Counted from the first letter of the stretch, positions 31,801 through 44,424 are shown. The stretch is 64,000 bases of DNA from Heliocidaris tuberculata (GCA_025618425.1 CM046850.1:3941986-4005985); one strand, 5' to 3'. Numbers and translations: made by a program. Notes: a model not told the origin generated them from the sequence alone.

Positions 31801-34800
31801 CCTACCAATTTAATTGTTTGGTTACTCAAATTCAGTTTTCATGCATTCAAATTAACGCAAATGTAGCCCTCGGATGAATTCCGGAATTCAAATTGAGAAT
31901 CCGAGCATTCATATTCAACTATAGGCAACCAAATTCACGTATGTGCATGTTTTTATACATTTGCAAATTCAAGTTAACAGGGTCGCCACCAGGCAGCTTT
32001 ATGAGCTTGTTTGAGGCATTCAGTTTCGTTTTTTGGTGCTCAGTTGTCTACTCTGTGCATTCAGTTTAAGGGATATGGCATAAGAGATAGGAAAATGATC
32101 TTCCTTTTTCTTTTTTCTTTTTTTTTTTTGGGGGGGGCACTGTGACATGTGTAAGTCGGGGGAGTTTTGTTTCTTTTGGAGGGTTTCACCAACCCTTCCA
32201 ATTGTGCTAGTGCTTTCTTGAGGTTCAGAGCTGCCAAATAGTACAATTTTATCCTATTTCGTACGATTTTTCAGTGACAATACGACACTAGGATTTTTCT
32301 CAATAAAATACGATTTATCAAAAAAATAAATATGTGTCTCCGTGTGTTTATGTATCTCTCATTGACATTGTACATGATTGCGTATGCGTGCGTAATTTGC
32401 TGCAGCTGTGAGGCGCGCGCGCGCGCGGCACAGCACTAACACTGCAGCTGTTTCGCGCGCCTCACCGGCAGCTAGCAAGCTAACTCCCGGGGACGTCAGG
32501 CGGTGCTGGCCAGCAGCAGCCGCTCTCGATCTCAAGGACCGGCCGAGTGAGTCTTGTGTGGAATCGAATCGAGCTCCGCTATAATTTTGTGATTGTCACA
32601 TGAAATCCAAATATTTTGATCATGACATCGAAATCGGGATCTGGAATTCGGAAACAAACATTCTTATCGGAGTATACTTCGAGATGGCCTTTCATAGTAG
32701 CCAGCAAGAAGGACAATTTTAGTGCTTGATGTACGGCATGCAGTCAGACCGCAGGTCGTATGCAAATGAGCAAAAAGGGCTGATTTTATTTCCAGTGCCT
32801 GTAATGGCACACTCTCCTTGTAGCCAGTGGGCTGTTTTGCATGGTCATATTCAAAGTTAATTAAATCAAGAAATATTAATGCTATGCTCATCAAATTTTC
32901 TGGAAAGATAAATGGATAGTTTATCAATGCAGACATATCCTGTTTAAGTTATAATTAAAAGAATAAGTAGTTGAAAATATGTGATAAAAGAGTGACACAA
33001 AATATAAAAAGTATATGAGCCACTATTAAAACGCATATGTATGGAAGCGTTGAAGTTTCATCTTTTACATTATCATATTCAAAACATCCATACATTTATG
33101 ACAGGGTCAGGATCCAGCAATATTCAACCCAAGTACATAATTTATCCTTGAAATTGTCAAGACCATAGAATCCTAGCACTGTGATTGGCTGGCAAGGCCA
33201 CCCTGCAAGATTATGGCGCGATATTTGAAACCACATGCCACCTGCTGGGTGAACTCTTGACCACTTGTGCAAACATGGTCCTGGCTGTGACAAACATGTT
33301 GATCTATTTGGGGGAAAGGGCTTGTGAAGTAACCAATCAGAGAGCTGGAATCAACTGTTTGAAGGACACAATGGCCGGAATTCACAAAGGTGGTTTCAAT
33401 TGAGACCATAGTTTAAGCAGATTTCGTGGTATAAATACGCTTGATTTAGCGCATACACTTAAAAAGATCCAGTAATGAACGCGTGCCGGTCGCGCGTGGT
33501 TGGCAATTAAAAGCGCTAAATTCACGCTTGTTGCCATGGTTCAGAACATGGTTTATGTAAATTAATCTAAATAAGCCATGGTCTGAATTTACATAAACCA
33601 TGGTCTGAACCATGGCAACAAGCGTGAATTTAGCACTTTAGCCAACCACGCACGACCGGCGCGCGTTCATTATTGGACCTTTTCAAGTGTATGCGCTAAA
33701 TCAAGCATATTTATACCACGAAATCTGCATAAACCATGGTCTCATTAGAAACCACCTTTGTGAATTCCGGCCAATGTGTACTTTGGTTACATTTTGCTGG
33801 ATCCTGACCCTGTCATTAAGTGTACATAAATATTATTTCAATATTTGTAAAGTATAGATATTGCCCTTTACACTCATGTCAAATTCAGCCTGGCTCATAA
33901 TAACACTATGTGAGTTTTTTACAGGTTTACTTTTCATTTCATTTCCATTTTTTGGTCATAAAATAACATTATTTTTCACCAATTTTATCACATTTTTCAT
34001 AGACAAATAGAGTATGTCATGAATCTCTAATTCCTCCTTTTTTTTGATGTATAAATCATGAGAATCAGTAAATGTTAACCAGTCCATTCAATCATTTGGA
34101 AATCAGATGTTCCAGGGGATTCCTGCTCATTATGTATTCAGAGACTGACCCAGTCAAGCACAACTGGAAATAAAATAGAGCACTTTGGGGGGGACCTGCG
34201 GTTTGACTGCATGTGCATGTGACTTCTCCATTTCACATGCTGGTGCAAAAGACATTTCATTGCACATTAGTCTACAGAAGCATCAAAACGCTGTGCAAGC
34301 CATGAAGAATGTGAGTCCTCTCTCCTCATTTTGGCAGAAGACGGACTATTCAGTAATAAGAGCTGAGACGTTAATGGCCAATTTCCTCATTGAACACAAT
34401 TTGCCGTTTTCTACGGCAGACCATCTGACGCAGCTTGTCAAAGTTACTTCTATACATGTATAAATTACTACAAAATAAACAAAATTCGCAATCCTTGAGA
34501 TATTGTGTAGGAAAGTACACGACAGTTAAGAATAGGATTTTTTTTCTGAAAATAGGATTTTTATGGTAAAATCATGGGATTTTTGGTCAAGTGAGGTTGG
34601 CAGCTCTGGAGGTTTATCAGTGAGTGATGCCTCGAGATCATCCTTCACTTGCTTCAGAGTCAGTAGAGGATTGAACTCCAGGATGTGTTGACTTCAGGAT
34701 TTCTTGCCCTTCCCCTTTGAAGCTTTTCATGACAGCCGCTGCGCTGCGAAGCTACGATTGATCTTGCTGTTGTGTGTATGATGCCGAGAGTATCTGCTGG

Positions 34801-35702
34801 CTCGATATAATCATGATGTATGTTTTTAAAGGCATCTGTTAGTCTACCTCTATCTTCATTTGTTATCTGCCTGTAGCGTACATGTGCCATTTTGGCAAAC
34901 TTAAGGAAATAAGAGAACGGTTTTGTGATCAAGAAACCAAATGTAATGTAAAATGAATCAGTAAAAGTTTGCATGTTAGTCCTGAAATTTAAAGCAAAGC
35001 GCAAGAGATTTAATGTCACAAGCGTTCGCACACATTCAGAACGCTACTATTGTTCTGCTAACCCCATGATAAACGCGTTCGAACGTCCTCAAACACACCC
35101 GAATGCAGGGATTAACTCCTGACAAAGGATCTATAGAAATTGCTTTAATGATTAATGATTAAATTGACTGGGAAAACCTATAGTACCTAGGTCTAAATTG
35201 AAAAAATTAAGTATGTACCTGACCCCACATCCTCCCCCCCTCAAACCCCACCCCCCAAAAAAAAACACTGATAACAACGACAACAAACAACAACAACAAA
35301 CAACAACAACAAGAAAAACAAAACAAAACAATAAGTAAGAAAGAACAACAGAATTGCAAATTCATCATGTCATATGTGTTACAGATACTGTAAAATATTT
35401 TGAGTTTCTTTATTTGCTTATCAGTCTGAAGTGTCGGGGGAAAATCAGTGGAATGCTTTGTACATTTGTATTAAAGAGGGTAACAATGCTGACCAAGAAT
35501 GAATTTCGGGGGTAACAGCAATGCAAGGAATATCAGATAAAGTCTTCTGGCCAAAATATTCAGAATTACTTCTGTAATTAATACTTGTTTCTCTTGTTTT
35601 ATCTTTCAGTTGGAGAAAATCAAGTTGGAAGCATCCGTTCGCAAAGAAATCCAGGAGATTGAGGAACTCATCAGTAAAATCTCAGCTGAAATCAAGAGTT
35701 GA
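28892..35702 (+). CDS. Unrecognised protein with PYM/eIF2A-like C-terminal tail (four exons, 5' end uncertain)
   Basis: Exons are about 28892-29071, 29754-29821, 31216-31486 and 35610-35702, in phase with GT-AG borders and a TGA at 35700. The reading gives an acidic start (DEDWFSSEGGGEGG), a basic patch (KKNQKRRAKAKKNAFKD), a predicted helix (LVEELRERLADAKINKDHA then KLRKQLWIVQDLAAGITPRV), an acidic linker (VDPDDRDGQAILEEVERTGT) and a C-terminal coiled coil (NLNKKLRQIEALKEKQKKGE, LESNQLEKIKLEASVRKEIQ). That last part resembles the lysine-rich tails of PYM1 and eIF2A, which contact ribosomes, so a translation-related role is possible; this is inference. The first exon boundary is uncertain: it could start at an AG at 28891, at the ATG at 28881, or at an ATG at 28727 reading through from the purine tract. 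The N-terminus may be missing. The intron before the last exon holds the nested transposons at 32120-34890. Confidence 0.65.
29930..30090 (+). mobile_element. Unclassified dispersed repeat (AAGCTTGAGTTCTGG type)
   Basis: Shares GGAAGCTTGAGTTCTGG, ATAATTTGTGAGCTTTCTCA and TTTGGAAGAATATCATAGT with 38158-38245 and, in reverse, with 63880-64000. It is in an intron here. The element borders are not clear. Confidence 0.5.
31563..31605. repeat. T-run and (CT)n microsatellite
   Basis: A simple repeat just downstream of the exon 3 donor of the PYM/eIF2A-tail gene. Confidence 0.8.
33367..33778. repeat. About 410-bp palindrome inside the 2.4-kb element
   Basis: The left arm CACAATGGCCGGAATTCACA and onward is mirrored by TGTGAATTCCGGCCAATGTG. 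The arms, almost 200 bp each, meet near 33575 and include CACGCTTGTTGCCATGGTTC and its inverse. It is probably a foldback MITE nested within the larger element. ORFs at 33173-33409 read through its border and were rejected. Confidence 0.8.
34196..34463 (+). pseudogene. Fragment of transposase-associated N-terminal domain
   Basis: An open stretch reads CGLTACACDFSISHAGAKDI, then SLHISLQKHQNAVQAMKN, then RAETLMANFLIEHNLPFSTA, then DHLTQLVK. The pattern (Cys/His region, then RAE...F..EHNLPF...DH) is the N-terminal domain found in many hAT/IS3EU-like transposon proteins and domesticated relatives. It stops at 34461 without a catalytic domain. It most likely belongs to the mobile element at 32226-34608. 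Confidence 0.6.
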
Positions 35703-36389
35703 CCACAATTTAACTTTGTAGAAGAGTTATCAATTACCTCACATTGATGCAGGGAACTGTCTGCATGCTTCATGTACCTATGCAGCAGTGGACAGCTATT
35801 ATTAGTCTGTGATGATGCCATCGTGCAAGTTGTCCATCCACGCACATGCATTCACTGACATGAGAATTAACAAGAAGATTCAAATCAAGTGTTCATTGAG
35901 TGTATGCAAGCGTGGCAAGCGGAAGTGATAACATTTTGAGCTCAAAAGTAAACTCATGGGTCATTCCAAATGACAATCTGGACATATTTAGATTATACAT
36001 TTAGATAGAAGTCTATTGGCTACATGTATGTAGTTTATTGCTACCACGATATGCAAAAATTATTTTATTACAATCAGCATAAAGAGCCTGCTGAAATTTT
36101 TTTTTTTTAGTGATTTCATTGCCTCTTTATACTATTGGAATGAAGATGTTGAGATGCCTTTGAAACAAATTTATGATAAATCATTAATGATGAGGAACTG
36201 AATTAGATTTTTGTCTTGGATAAAAAAAATATGAAAATTTTAGGAAAAGTTTAGGAAGGATTATTTGTTCTTGTGTATCTTGTGATACAAATTATGATAT
36301 CAGTGCACTTCAGAAATATTACTTTGGCTTTTATAAGCCCTAGAAGTACATGTTTTACAATGCATTCCTATAATGGTAATAATGGCCAC

Positions 36390-36615
36390 TTATATAGCGC
36401 TCATATCCGTTACGTAGTGACGCTCATGGCGCATAGACATTATTACCCTGGTTATAGCCGAGCCGCCAAAGTATCAGGTAATCGTTGACACCTGGGTGGA
36501 GAGTGGCAAATGTAGATTAGAGTCTTGCCAAGGGACGTTAGTGCCGTGGTGGGATTCAAACCCTATACCTTATGATCTGCAGTCCGGTGACTTAACCACT
36601 AGACCTCAACACCTC
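36390..36615 (-). mobile_element. tRNA-derived SINE
   Basis: On the minus strand the head GAGGTGTTGAGGTCTAGTGG carries an A box (GGTCTAGTGGTTAAGTC) and about 35 bases later a B box (GGGTTTGAATCCC). A sister copy runs on the plus strand at 50652-50900. It lies in the 3' UTR of the upstream gene. Confidence 0.75.
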
Positions 36616-37370
36616 TACATACTTGCTATACCAAGTACCCACTCTCTACGCTGGAGGGGACAATTGCAGACCAAATTGCTATAAATTGATGGGCATATGA
36701 GTGGAGTGTCCAAAATCCAAACTCATCAAGCTGCAATTTGAAGCTGTTCAACTTCAAACCAAAATAAAGTTCATCGTCAGGACTTTTCATTTGGACAGAG
36801 AAACCAAAGGCTGGTAGATGATTAAGAATTCAAATCTGAAAGTGTTTGCCTCTGCTAAACCATAGAATTTCCTTGTGATTTTAAATTGTCTCCGTGGACA
36901 CATCCATGTTTGCCATTTATCTATTATCTTTGTCTGAAAAGTAATTGAAAATAGGTTAAACCTGGGCACTGTTTTATCAAACCTATTTACAGCACCTGCC
37001 ATAGATCTGCATGTATTACAAATTTACTCACAGCCAATTAAATGCAATGATTTCTGTAGCTTATACCAGTTACTTAAACAGGGCCCTGATTTGTGTTATT
37101 CTTTTATGATTAGAAAAAAATCACATTCCAGTAAACTTGATTGCATGACCATATTAACTCATCACCCTGCTGAATTCTTGGGCTGTTCTTATGACATAGA
37201 ATTATGTACATTTATTCCCATGGGGAAATAATACTGCGCTATTAGCATAGCCATGGGAGTGGGATGGGGCACAGTGATGGATCAAAGCTGATTTTGTCAC
37301 AATTATTCCTGTTCTTTTGGTCGGCACATTTTCTTGGGCTGCCATTCCCTCCCCTTCCCCCTTCCTCCCA

Positions 37371-37398
37371 CCCCCCCCCCCCCCCCCCCCCCCCCCCC
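37371..37398. repeat. Run of 28 C
   Basis: A homopolymer between the two convergent genes, potentially length-variable or an assembly weak point. Confidence 0.9.
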
Positions 37399-37861
37399 GC
37401 CATGTAGGAAGATGGTTATAACCAATTATACCAATATGCTATATTGTTCATCATAACAGATAGTCACCGATGAAGTGATTAAGGCTGAATACCTGTATGA
37501 AAGATTGTACAAGGCAGTCCCTATTTTGTTTGTACATACTACATGGTAACTTAGTTCTGAATGACTGAATGGGTTCAGAATGTATGGTGCTACATGACTT
37601 TCACATTATTACTCAGAATTGAAATGTATTTTGGTTATTTGGAATTATCCCCATATCAAACATTATATCAAGTTGGTTTTAAGTAATTATTAGACATGAC
37701 TTGTGTACTTTTCATTATGTTCATCTTAATACTCAGATTTTGCTTTGATATCATTGTTCTAAATAAATCAATTTTAAGGAAATTCAAAATGTTTTAATGT
37801 TCAAATCTTTCAAACAATGACTGCTGGAAGATGTCTATAATGCAATATTTTGAATTTGATC

Positions 37862-38010
37862 TACTGTAAAGCCAAAAACTTTGACTCCCATTTAATGTTC
37901 GCGAATTTCGCGAGGTCAGATTTGTGAAAGTTTCTTGATGTGATAATAATGGCTGACATTTACAATTCGCGAAAGTTTCACGTCACAAATGTTTCTGGTT
38001 TGACAGCATT
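37862..38010. mobile_element. MITE related to 16234-16412
   Basis: TACTGTAAAGCCAAAAAC and the inverse-like GTTTCTGGTTTGACAGCA are the borders, with GTTCGCGAATTTCGCGAG inside. Confidence 0.5.
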
Positions 38011-38039
38011 TCAGTGATTCAATTCACTTTTTTCCAGTA

Positions 38040-38440
38040 ACTGAATAATGAAGTTGATAGGGAGAGAGACAGACAGACAGACAAAGAGAGACAAAGAGAT
38101 AACGACAGACGAGAGAGAGAGAGATGGAGCTTTGAGGATGACAAGAGAGAATTAAAGGGAAGCTTGAGTTCTGGGAACCCAGAAGGTAAAAAATAATGTG
38201 TGAGCTTTCTCATTCTTATTATGTTAGTTTGGAAGATTATCATAGTTGATAAGCCCCCTGACAAAGGGGGAGGGGGGGGGGGGGAGGTGGACAGAGAGAA
38301 AGAGAGATGTGGACATTGAGAGATAGATACAGAAAGAGAGGAAGGTGACAGGAATGAAAAATGAAGGAGTGAGAAAAGGAGTCGGGCATAATGGAGAGAG
38401 AAATCAAGGAGTGAGAGAAAGAAGAGGAGAGAGAGAGAGC
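38040..38440. repeat. GA-rich simple repeats
   Basis: (GACA)n, (GA)n and GAGAGAAAG stretches interrupted by a dispersed-repeat fragment (38158-38245) and a G run at about 38268. ORFs on the minus strand here (Ser/Leu-rich) are artefacts. Confidence 0.75.
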
Positions 38441-40397
38441 AAACCAATTCATCCATTCTCCTGCATGCTGTCGCTCACATGCCAAAATCCTGGTTTGGTC
38501 AGGTTTGTTAACTTCTAAATATCCTTACCTTGTTCTGGATCAGTCTGGTAACTTGTCAAAGGAACACGGTTAGATCCATCATCAAAATTTTGACACCAAT
38601 AAATATCTGTTTTCTTCTATAAGGGGCTTTGCAAAACATTATTCTAGGCAGACATACAGACACATAAATTTAGATTATAAAAACAATCTTTTCTTAGTGA
38701 TAAATGGTGATAAATAATGAGCTTTTTCACAACTCTTTTCTACCAGACCTCTGTTACCAAGTCGGCATGATTTGAGTTTTTTTAGTCTGGCTTGAGACTG
38801 GTTCTGGTTTTGACTGGCTTCAGCACTACTACATACTTGGTACTCTCATTACAAAGACTACTGGCATGACCTGCAATCAACAGTTGTCTGTTAATACTTA
38901 AAAGTCACTACTGATCACGATTTCAAATGTAAACAAAAAAAGAGAAACGTATCAAGGGAAATTAAAACAAAATAATCACGATATTTGCTTTGAAAGTGTT
39001 ATTTATTAAAGCAATAACTGCTGGAAGCATATGGGTAGATGCAATACAAACATTTACATAAACATACAATTCGTTGTGTCGTAGAGGGTGAGCAGAAATA
39101 CAATACAGATGTCAACTTACAAGTGCAAATCACTGAAACAGCACGATGCAATATTATGTCATTATTGGAATGTTGAAAGAATTAAAAATGAAAGAAAATT
39201 ATGTGATTGATATTTCTTCTCCTTCACATGTGCCTATCGTTAACTTTTGTAAAGTACCAATAGATCTACATTACATACATTACTTACATATATTTCCCCA
39301 TTAAACAATCCTCATTTTACTCAATTGATTACTAGAATAGCACAAACAATATCATACAATACATTTGCCATCGATACCAAATCAAAATTACATTTGAGGT
39401 ATCATCTGACTGCATTACAAGCACATACTAGCTTTAAAATTGTGGGTTGATAGATAAAATGAAAAGATATAATTTGAAGCACCATATACCTTGATTGCAC
39501 AAAAATAAAAGAAGAAAAAGATTTATTAATAAAACTGATCATTCAGGGAGTAATATCTTGATACATTTCATCTAAGTAGTGGTTTTGACAAAGTGTGAAT
39601 TCCCTAGCATACCATACAAGCAGAAAAATTAAATTCACAATAATAGCATTTTAAATGATTATCAAAACATTTGTTCTTGCTGTCTCAACAACAAAAAAAG
39701 AAGGTACAGATATGCCTTTAAATATGATGAATTACGTTATAAATTGCGGCAGAAAATTTATATCGAGTAATTCTAGCCTGGGAGGGCATGAAATGCGCAT
39801 ATATTTCACTGATGGAGAAGTGATTAGAAAAAATCATGTACATGTAATACTTCCAAGACAACATCTTCAAAATTCATTTTGCAAATATCCTTCATTGCTA
39901 TTATTATGCTTTCTTATTGGACGAAAATGGGGCAATTACATACAACAACCATACAATAAAGGATACATTCCAAAAGTTCCATGAGCTGAATAGACTAACA
40001 GCAAATTTCCAAAATATATAAAGGGAAAAAATTGCATACAAATATGACAATTTCCTTTCAATAGTTTATTCCAATAAATTCACAAAGTAAATATCGTAAG
40101 GAACAAATTTTCCTCACTCGCTTGTTGTTGATAAATGTACCTGTATATGACAATTATACAAAAATATTGGATGATTATCTTGCTTTCTCTGATATACATG
40201 TATTACACAAAATGTTGATGCTGTATTAACCTTCTGACTCCTGAATTCTGTAATTCCCATAGGCTTAATACAGAGACTACTCGGTTCCCATAATCAATGG
40301 GTCAAAAGATGATACAGATGGGTGGTTAATAGAGAATACAGAACAAATGAAAAGTAACAAAAATGATGTACATATTAGGTATACAATCATTCATCAA

Positions 40398-40577
40398 TAC
40401 AGTGGACCCTCATTATAACAAACTCCTTGGGACCAAGGAAATTACCTCTTTATATCGAAACCTTGTTATATCAGGGCTAAAAAACAATAGAATACAACGA
40501 GGTGGAACTGGCAAAATCACCTTGTTATCATGAGTTTGTCATAACAGTGTTCTTTATAACAAGATTCCACTATATAT
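40398..40577. mobile_element. Pogo-like MITE
   Basis: TACAGTGGACCCTCATTATA and TTATAACAAGATTCCACTATA form the inverted ends with CTTGGGACCAAGG inside. Confidence 0.65.
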
Positions 40578-43509
40578 GTAACTCTAGTACTCTACTGTGA
40601 TCAACTTTAGAAAGAATTTTTGTTTTTATTAAAGTTGAGTGTTTATTTATTCTTTCATTTGAAGCACAAATTATGCAAGATTAGAGACTTTGCATTGGCT
40701 TTAGTTACATTTTAATACAACTTCAAGCTTACTCAAAGAAAAATTACAATGATGAAGAAATACAATGAAGAAAGGAGAAAGTTACCACAGTAATAGTTGC
40801 ATTAGGAGCAGCAGTAGAGGTAGTGGTAAAAGTAAGAGCTATAATGATGTTAATAAATGGAATGGTTATAACACAAGGAGAAGAAAAAAATGATAACAGA
40901 AATAAGGAAAAGTATACATTTCTACACATATTTGGAATTTCTGATTTTAGTACATATCGATAATATGTCCACAGAACTTTGAAATTGGCAAGATTAGAGA
41001 GAAAGATACATATATTGTGTAATCGTGGTTACATTTATCACATAAACCATACACAACCGAAGAATATACTTCTCTCATAACAAGAGTATATGAACATATG
41101 AACGTAACACAAGCAAGAAAAATAAAGGATAAAACCTATAGTTAACAGTAAATTCAAAAGCATTTCTCTGATATTTCAACTCAAGATACCATATTAACAA
41201 GATGAATATTGAGACAAACCTTACACACAGAAGCAGCCTCTCTTAATACCAGAAACATATAAACACTTCTTCTAATTTTATTTTTAATAACACTTTATTG
41301 CTTTCAATATAACCCAATGGGACTAGATATACATATAAATGAACAATAGCAACCAAGGAGGTACAAAAGTCCACCAAGGTAGACTGGAAACTGTACATGC
41401 TTGTTCTAAAAGAAGCAAAATGTATTAAACACAAAGCTAATCTGATAATATTTTATCAAAATGGACATTCATAAAGCTAATATAATATGTTTCAGTGAAC
41501 TATGACAAAATACATGTACCACTAGGATATAACTGAAAACTACAAATAAGAGCAGCAGACCAAACAAATATCATAACTGATAGAGGCCAATTAATCAATA
41601 CATCTGAATGCTGTCTCATCATAGCTATGTGTTTCTATTTCATTTCACTGGGTTTCGATTCTATTACCGGTAATCACCAATAATGCTGTATAGACATGAA
41701 AACAATGACAGCAATATAATAGACATTTTCTAAATAAAAGACAAATTACACCAATTCATATGAATTGCTAATAATAAGAACAAATCTATAGCATTGTTGG
41801 ATATTCTTTAACATAAAAACAAATTTATAGAAACGGGACAAATTTATTCCTCTGAGTAAGAACAAATTAAAAAAGCAATGTTACAAAGTCATCAAAATAT
41901 ATATAGCAGTTAGCCAAGTTACACATTCCTTGAAATAAAACAAATCCTTAACATCATTTTCACCATATTTTCCAACATGTAGTCAAAAAAAATAATACTT
42001 AATAGGGCAAATATAAGTATACTTTAATTCATAACTGAATATATTCAAATAAGAAATATTTCATTATGATCTTATCATAGCACAAAACAAGCATACCTGA
42101 TACACGAATTGCATTAAAAAAAACACATTCCTCAAACCAATACTTCTGCTTCTTCAAATCCCCAGTAAACATAAAATATCTGGCAATGCAACAAAACCAA
42201 AATGACTATATTAAAAACTAACTGCCTGTGCTTTTCTATTACATTATTAGAGACATTTGTGTGAAGAACTTTACACCAAGTGAAGGATTACCAAATATTA
42301 CAGGTATTTTCACTGATTTTGGAAAAGGAATATTTTATTCAATTTTACTTTAAACTGCATCCTCTTGGCAATTACAAATAAGGTTCTCAGTGGGTTCTAA
42401 GCACTTGGTCACAACCAATAGCACTTTATGACTTTCAATCGCAGCTCTGCAAATCATCACTCAACAAAATCACCAAATATATACACCTCTTTGCAGAAAA
42501 ATATAACATGATGCAAATGAGCCACACTGCAACATTACACTGGATGGAAATCAAAATAAATCTGTACCTTAATATGCAAATATATGCAAATGTGCTCATA
42601 ATGATATATTCCTTGATCTGTACACAGAATGACATGCATAACAAAACTATTGCTGAAGTGCCACACACATTGATTGTACATGTATCTGAGTTTGCAAAGT
42701 CACAGATAGGCTAAACTGACATCAATATCTAGTGCATATTGCATATAAATCTATCACATCAGTGCTAATACTTCTAAATTCTACATAGAGACATATCTAT
42801 CAAGTGCAGCATGCAACAATGCTTTACTAAATTTTTCAAATATCTCAAAGCTATCTATCCAGCAATTACAAATTACAATGTATATACAGCACTGACTTTG
42901 GTTCACTATCAATTTATGCATGTAAATCTACTGACAGGATCGGCTCTCACATCTACCGGTATACTATAGCGTTTAGCTCAAATAGATCCCGCATAACATG
43001 GAATACCATACACTACATATTACAGACCAAAACACTTTGTAAACCTACACATAAACAGATGCCTTATCTGTAAAGCTTTTTTTTTTTCTTTTTATCATTT
43101 CTTTTAATATTTCAACTCATTTTTTTTTACAAATTTGAAAGCACTTTCCACAGAATGACTATAAAAAAACAGACATGTATTGCTTTGTTCAACGGCTGTG
43201 CAGCAACTGTGTAGGTAGTACAAAAAGCACTTCTATCTATCTTCAAAGCAGGTTTTTTTTCTGATATCAATTTCTATGAGCATCATGGCCCATCATATTG
43301 GAGCAAGAATGTTACAATTTGATATCTGTCTTTATGAGCTTCTACAAAATGTCGGTGTAAGACATTATTGACGATTCTACATTGATAACAAACTACAGCA
43401 AGAAAAAGGTTAATCTCTCATGAACATGGTTACTACAATAATAGCAAACAGCATTTGGAACTTGTCGCAACCGCAGAAGCATTCTACATGATCCTAACAT
43501 AAAAGATCT

Positions 43510-43656
43510 GGGCCCTGTTTCATAAAACTTGTTATCAATAACGACTGCCTCATTTCTATGATGAATTCACTCTCAACCAATCAGATTCAAGGATTTCAGT
43601 AGCTTATAACAATTATTGTAACTTGCTATTGATAACAAGTTTTATGAAGGGGCCCT
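43510..43656. mobile_element. GGGCCCTGTTTCATAAAAC foldback MITE
   Basis: The ends GGGCCCTGTTTCATAAAACT and AGTTTTATGAAGGGGCCC are inverted, with TTATCAATAA / TTATTGATAA-like blocks. Same family as 4597-4744. Confidence 0.7.
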
Positions 43657-44424
43657 GGGAAGCCACATCTGACATCTATTTACAAAATGCTTGGAGTAGA
43701 ACTCTTCCTTTTAATTATTCAGATTGTGATGTTTTATCATTCTGATTGTGATGCATGAAGACAATAATTCATCGACTCCTGATATTGATATAGCATTCAC
43801 TATGCTATGCAAAGTACATATCCTTAGTTTCTTCTCAAAAGAGAAGAACTATTTCTCTTGCAGTGAAGCACTGATTTATCCAAAGCCTGGTTTTGAAACA
43901 CAAATACAGTCCAACCTGTCTTAAAAGCAAGGCCCCACCTCTCTATAAATGACGGCCTGCCTGCAGTGCTCACTTTTATTGTCTCTCTCTCTCTCGGCAG
44001 AAATATGTGATCTAGAACCCATTCATAAAGGCCATCTGCCAACAGCAGCCACCTTTTTTGGTTTCCATGGGCGGTCTTTATATACAGGTATGATGCAAGC
44101 TTTCAAACAATTTTAAAGAACATGTACTCTACTTTTCTAAAATATATACAGCCGCGTAGGGTGAATGATGATTACAGCGCTAACATTTTCCTAAAATTCT
44201 ATTCATTTTTGTTTATCCAGAGTTTGCATCTCTGTTGCTTGAGCTACTTATGAAACTATCGAAAGATCGAGAAACACAAAGGTGGAATAAATAGCAGAGT
44301 ACCAACATCGGGATCTAGTCAGCTTTTAGAAAACCGACCACCCCTCAATACTAGGAATGAAATCAGACAAGGTTAAGCTAGACAAAGGTGTTGACAACGC
44401 GGCGGAGGCGCCTTCTCCCAATGG

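Larger units (their letters stand above)
32226..34608. mobile_element. 2.4-kb TIR transposon with CAGAGCTGCC ends and GAGGTT duplication
   Basis: The left end CAGAGCTGCCAAATAG and the right end GGTTGGCAGCTCTG are inverted, and GAGGTT flanks both sides (32220-32225, 34609-34614). It contains a large inner palindrome (33367-33778), further inverted blocks (around 33100/33816 and 32745/34205) and, near the right end, a fragment of a transposase-like N-terminal domain (34196-34463). A 6-bp duplication narrows the superfamily to groups such as IS3EU or Dada-type elements; the exact one is unknown. It has lost most of its coding capacity. Confidence 0.8.
32120..34890 (-). pseudogene. Transposase relic with helix-turn-helix N-terminus, split by another transposon
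   Basis: From an ATG at 34890 the minus strand reads MAHVRYRQITNEDRGRLTDA, then DYIEPADTLGIIHTTARSIV, which resembles the helix-turn-helix start of Tc1/IS630-type transposases. A frameshift lies near 34675, after which LLTLKQVKDDLEASLTDKP continues in another frame. The reading is then interrupted by the 32226-34608 element. Past it, at 32219 and leftwards, QESTSTIGRVGETLQKKQN continues in phase once one copy of the 6-bp duplication is discounted. The catalytic part is missing. It is a dead copy within an intron. Confidence 0.65.
35703..37790 (+). other. 3' UTR of the PYM/eIF2A-tail gene
   Basis: Non-coding sequence after the TGA. A poly(A) signal AATAAA at 37762-37767 is a plausible end. 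It includes a tRNA-like SINE in reverse (36390-36615) and a 28-C run (37371-37398). Confidence 0.45.
39000..44424 (-). other. TBC1D24: Probable long 3' UTR of TBC1D24
   Basis: This AT-rich stretch of about 5.4 kb has no accepted exons. On the minus strand an AATAAA (39007-39002) could be the poly(A) signal. It contains a pogo-like MITE (40398-40577) and a GGGCCC foldback (43510-43656). The true 3' end cannot be fixed, and part of this may be intergenic. Confidence 0.4.

Noticed and set aside
36390..36615. tRNA gene
   Set aside because: A and B boxes are present, but the sequence does not fold into a full cloverleaf and is repeated at 50652. It is the head of a SINE.
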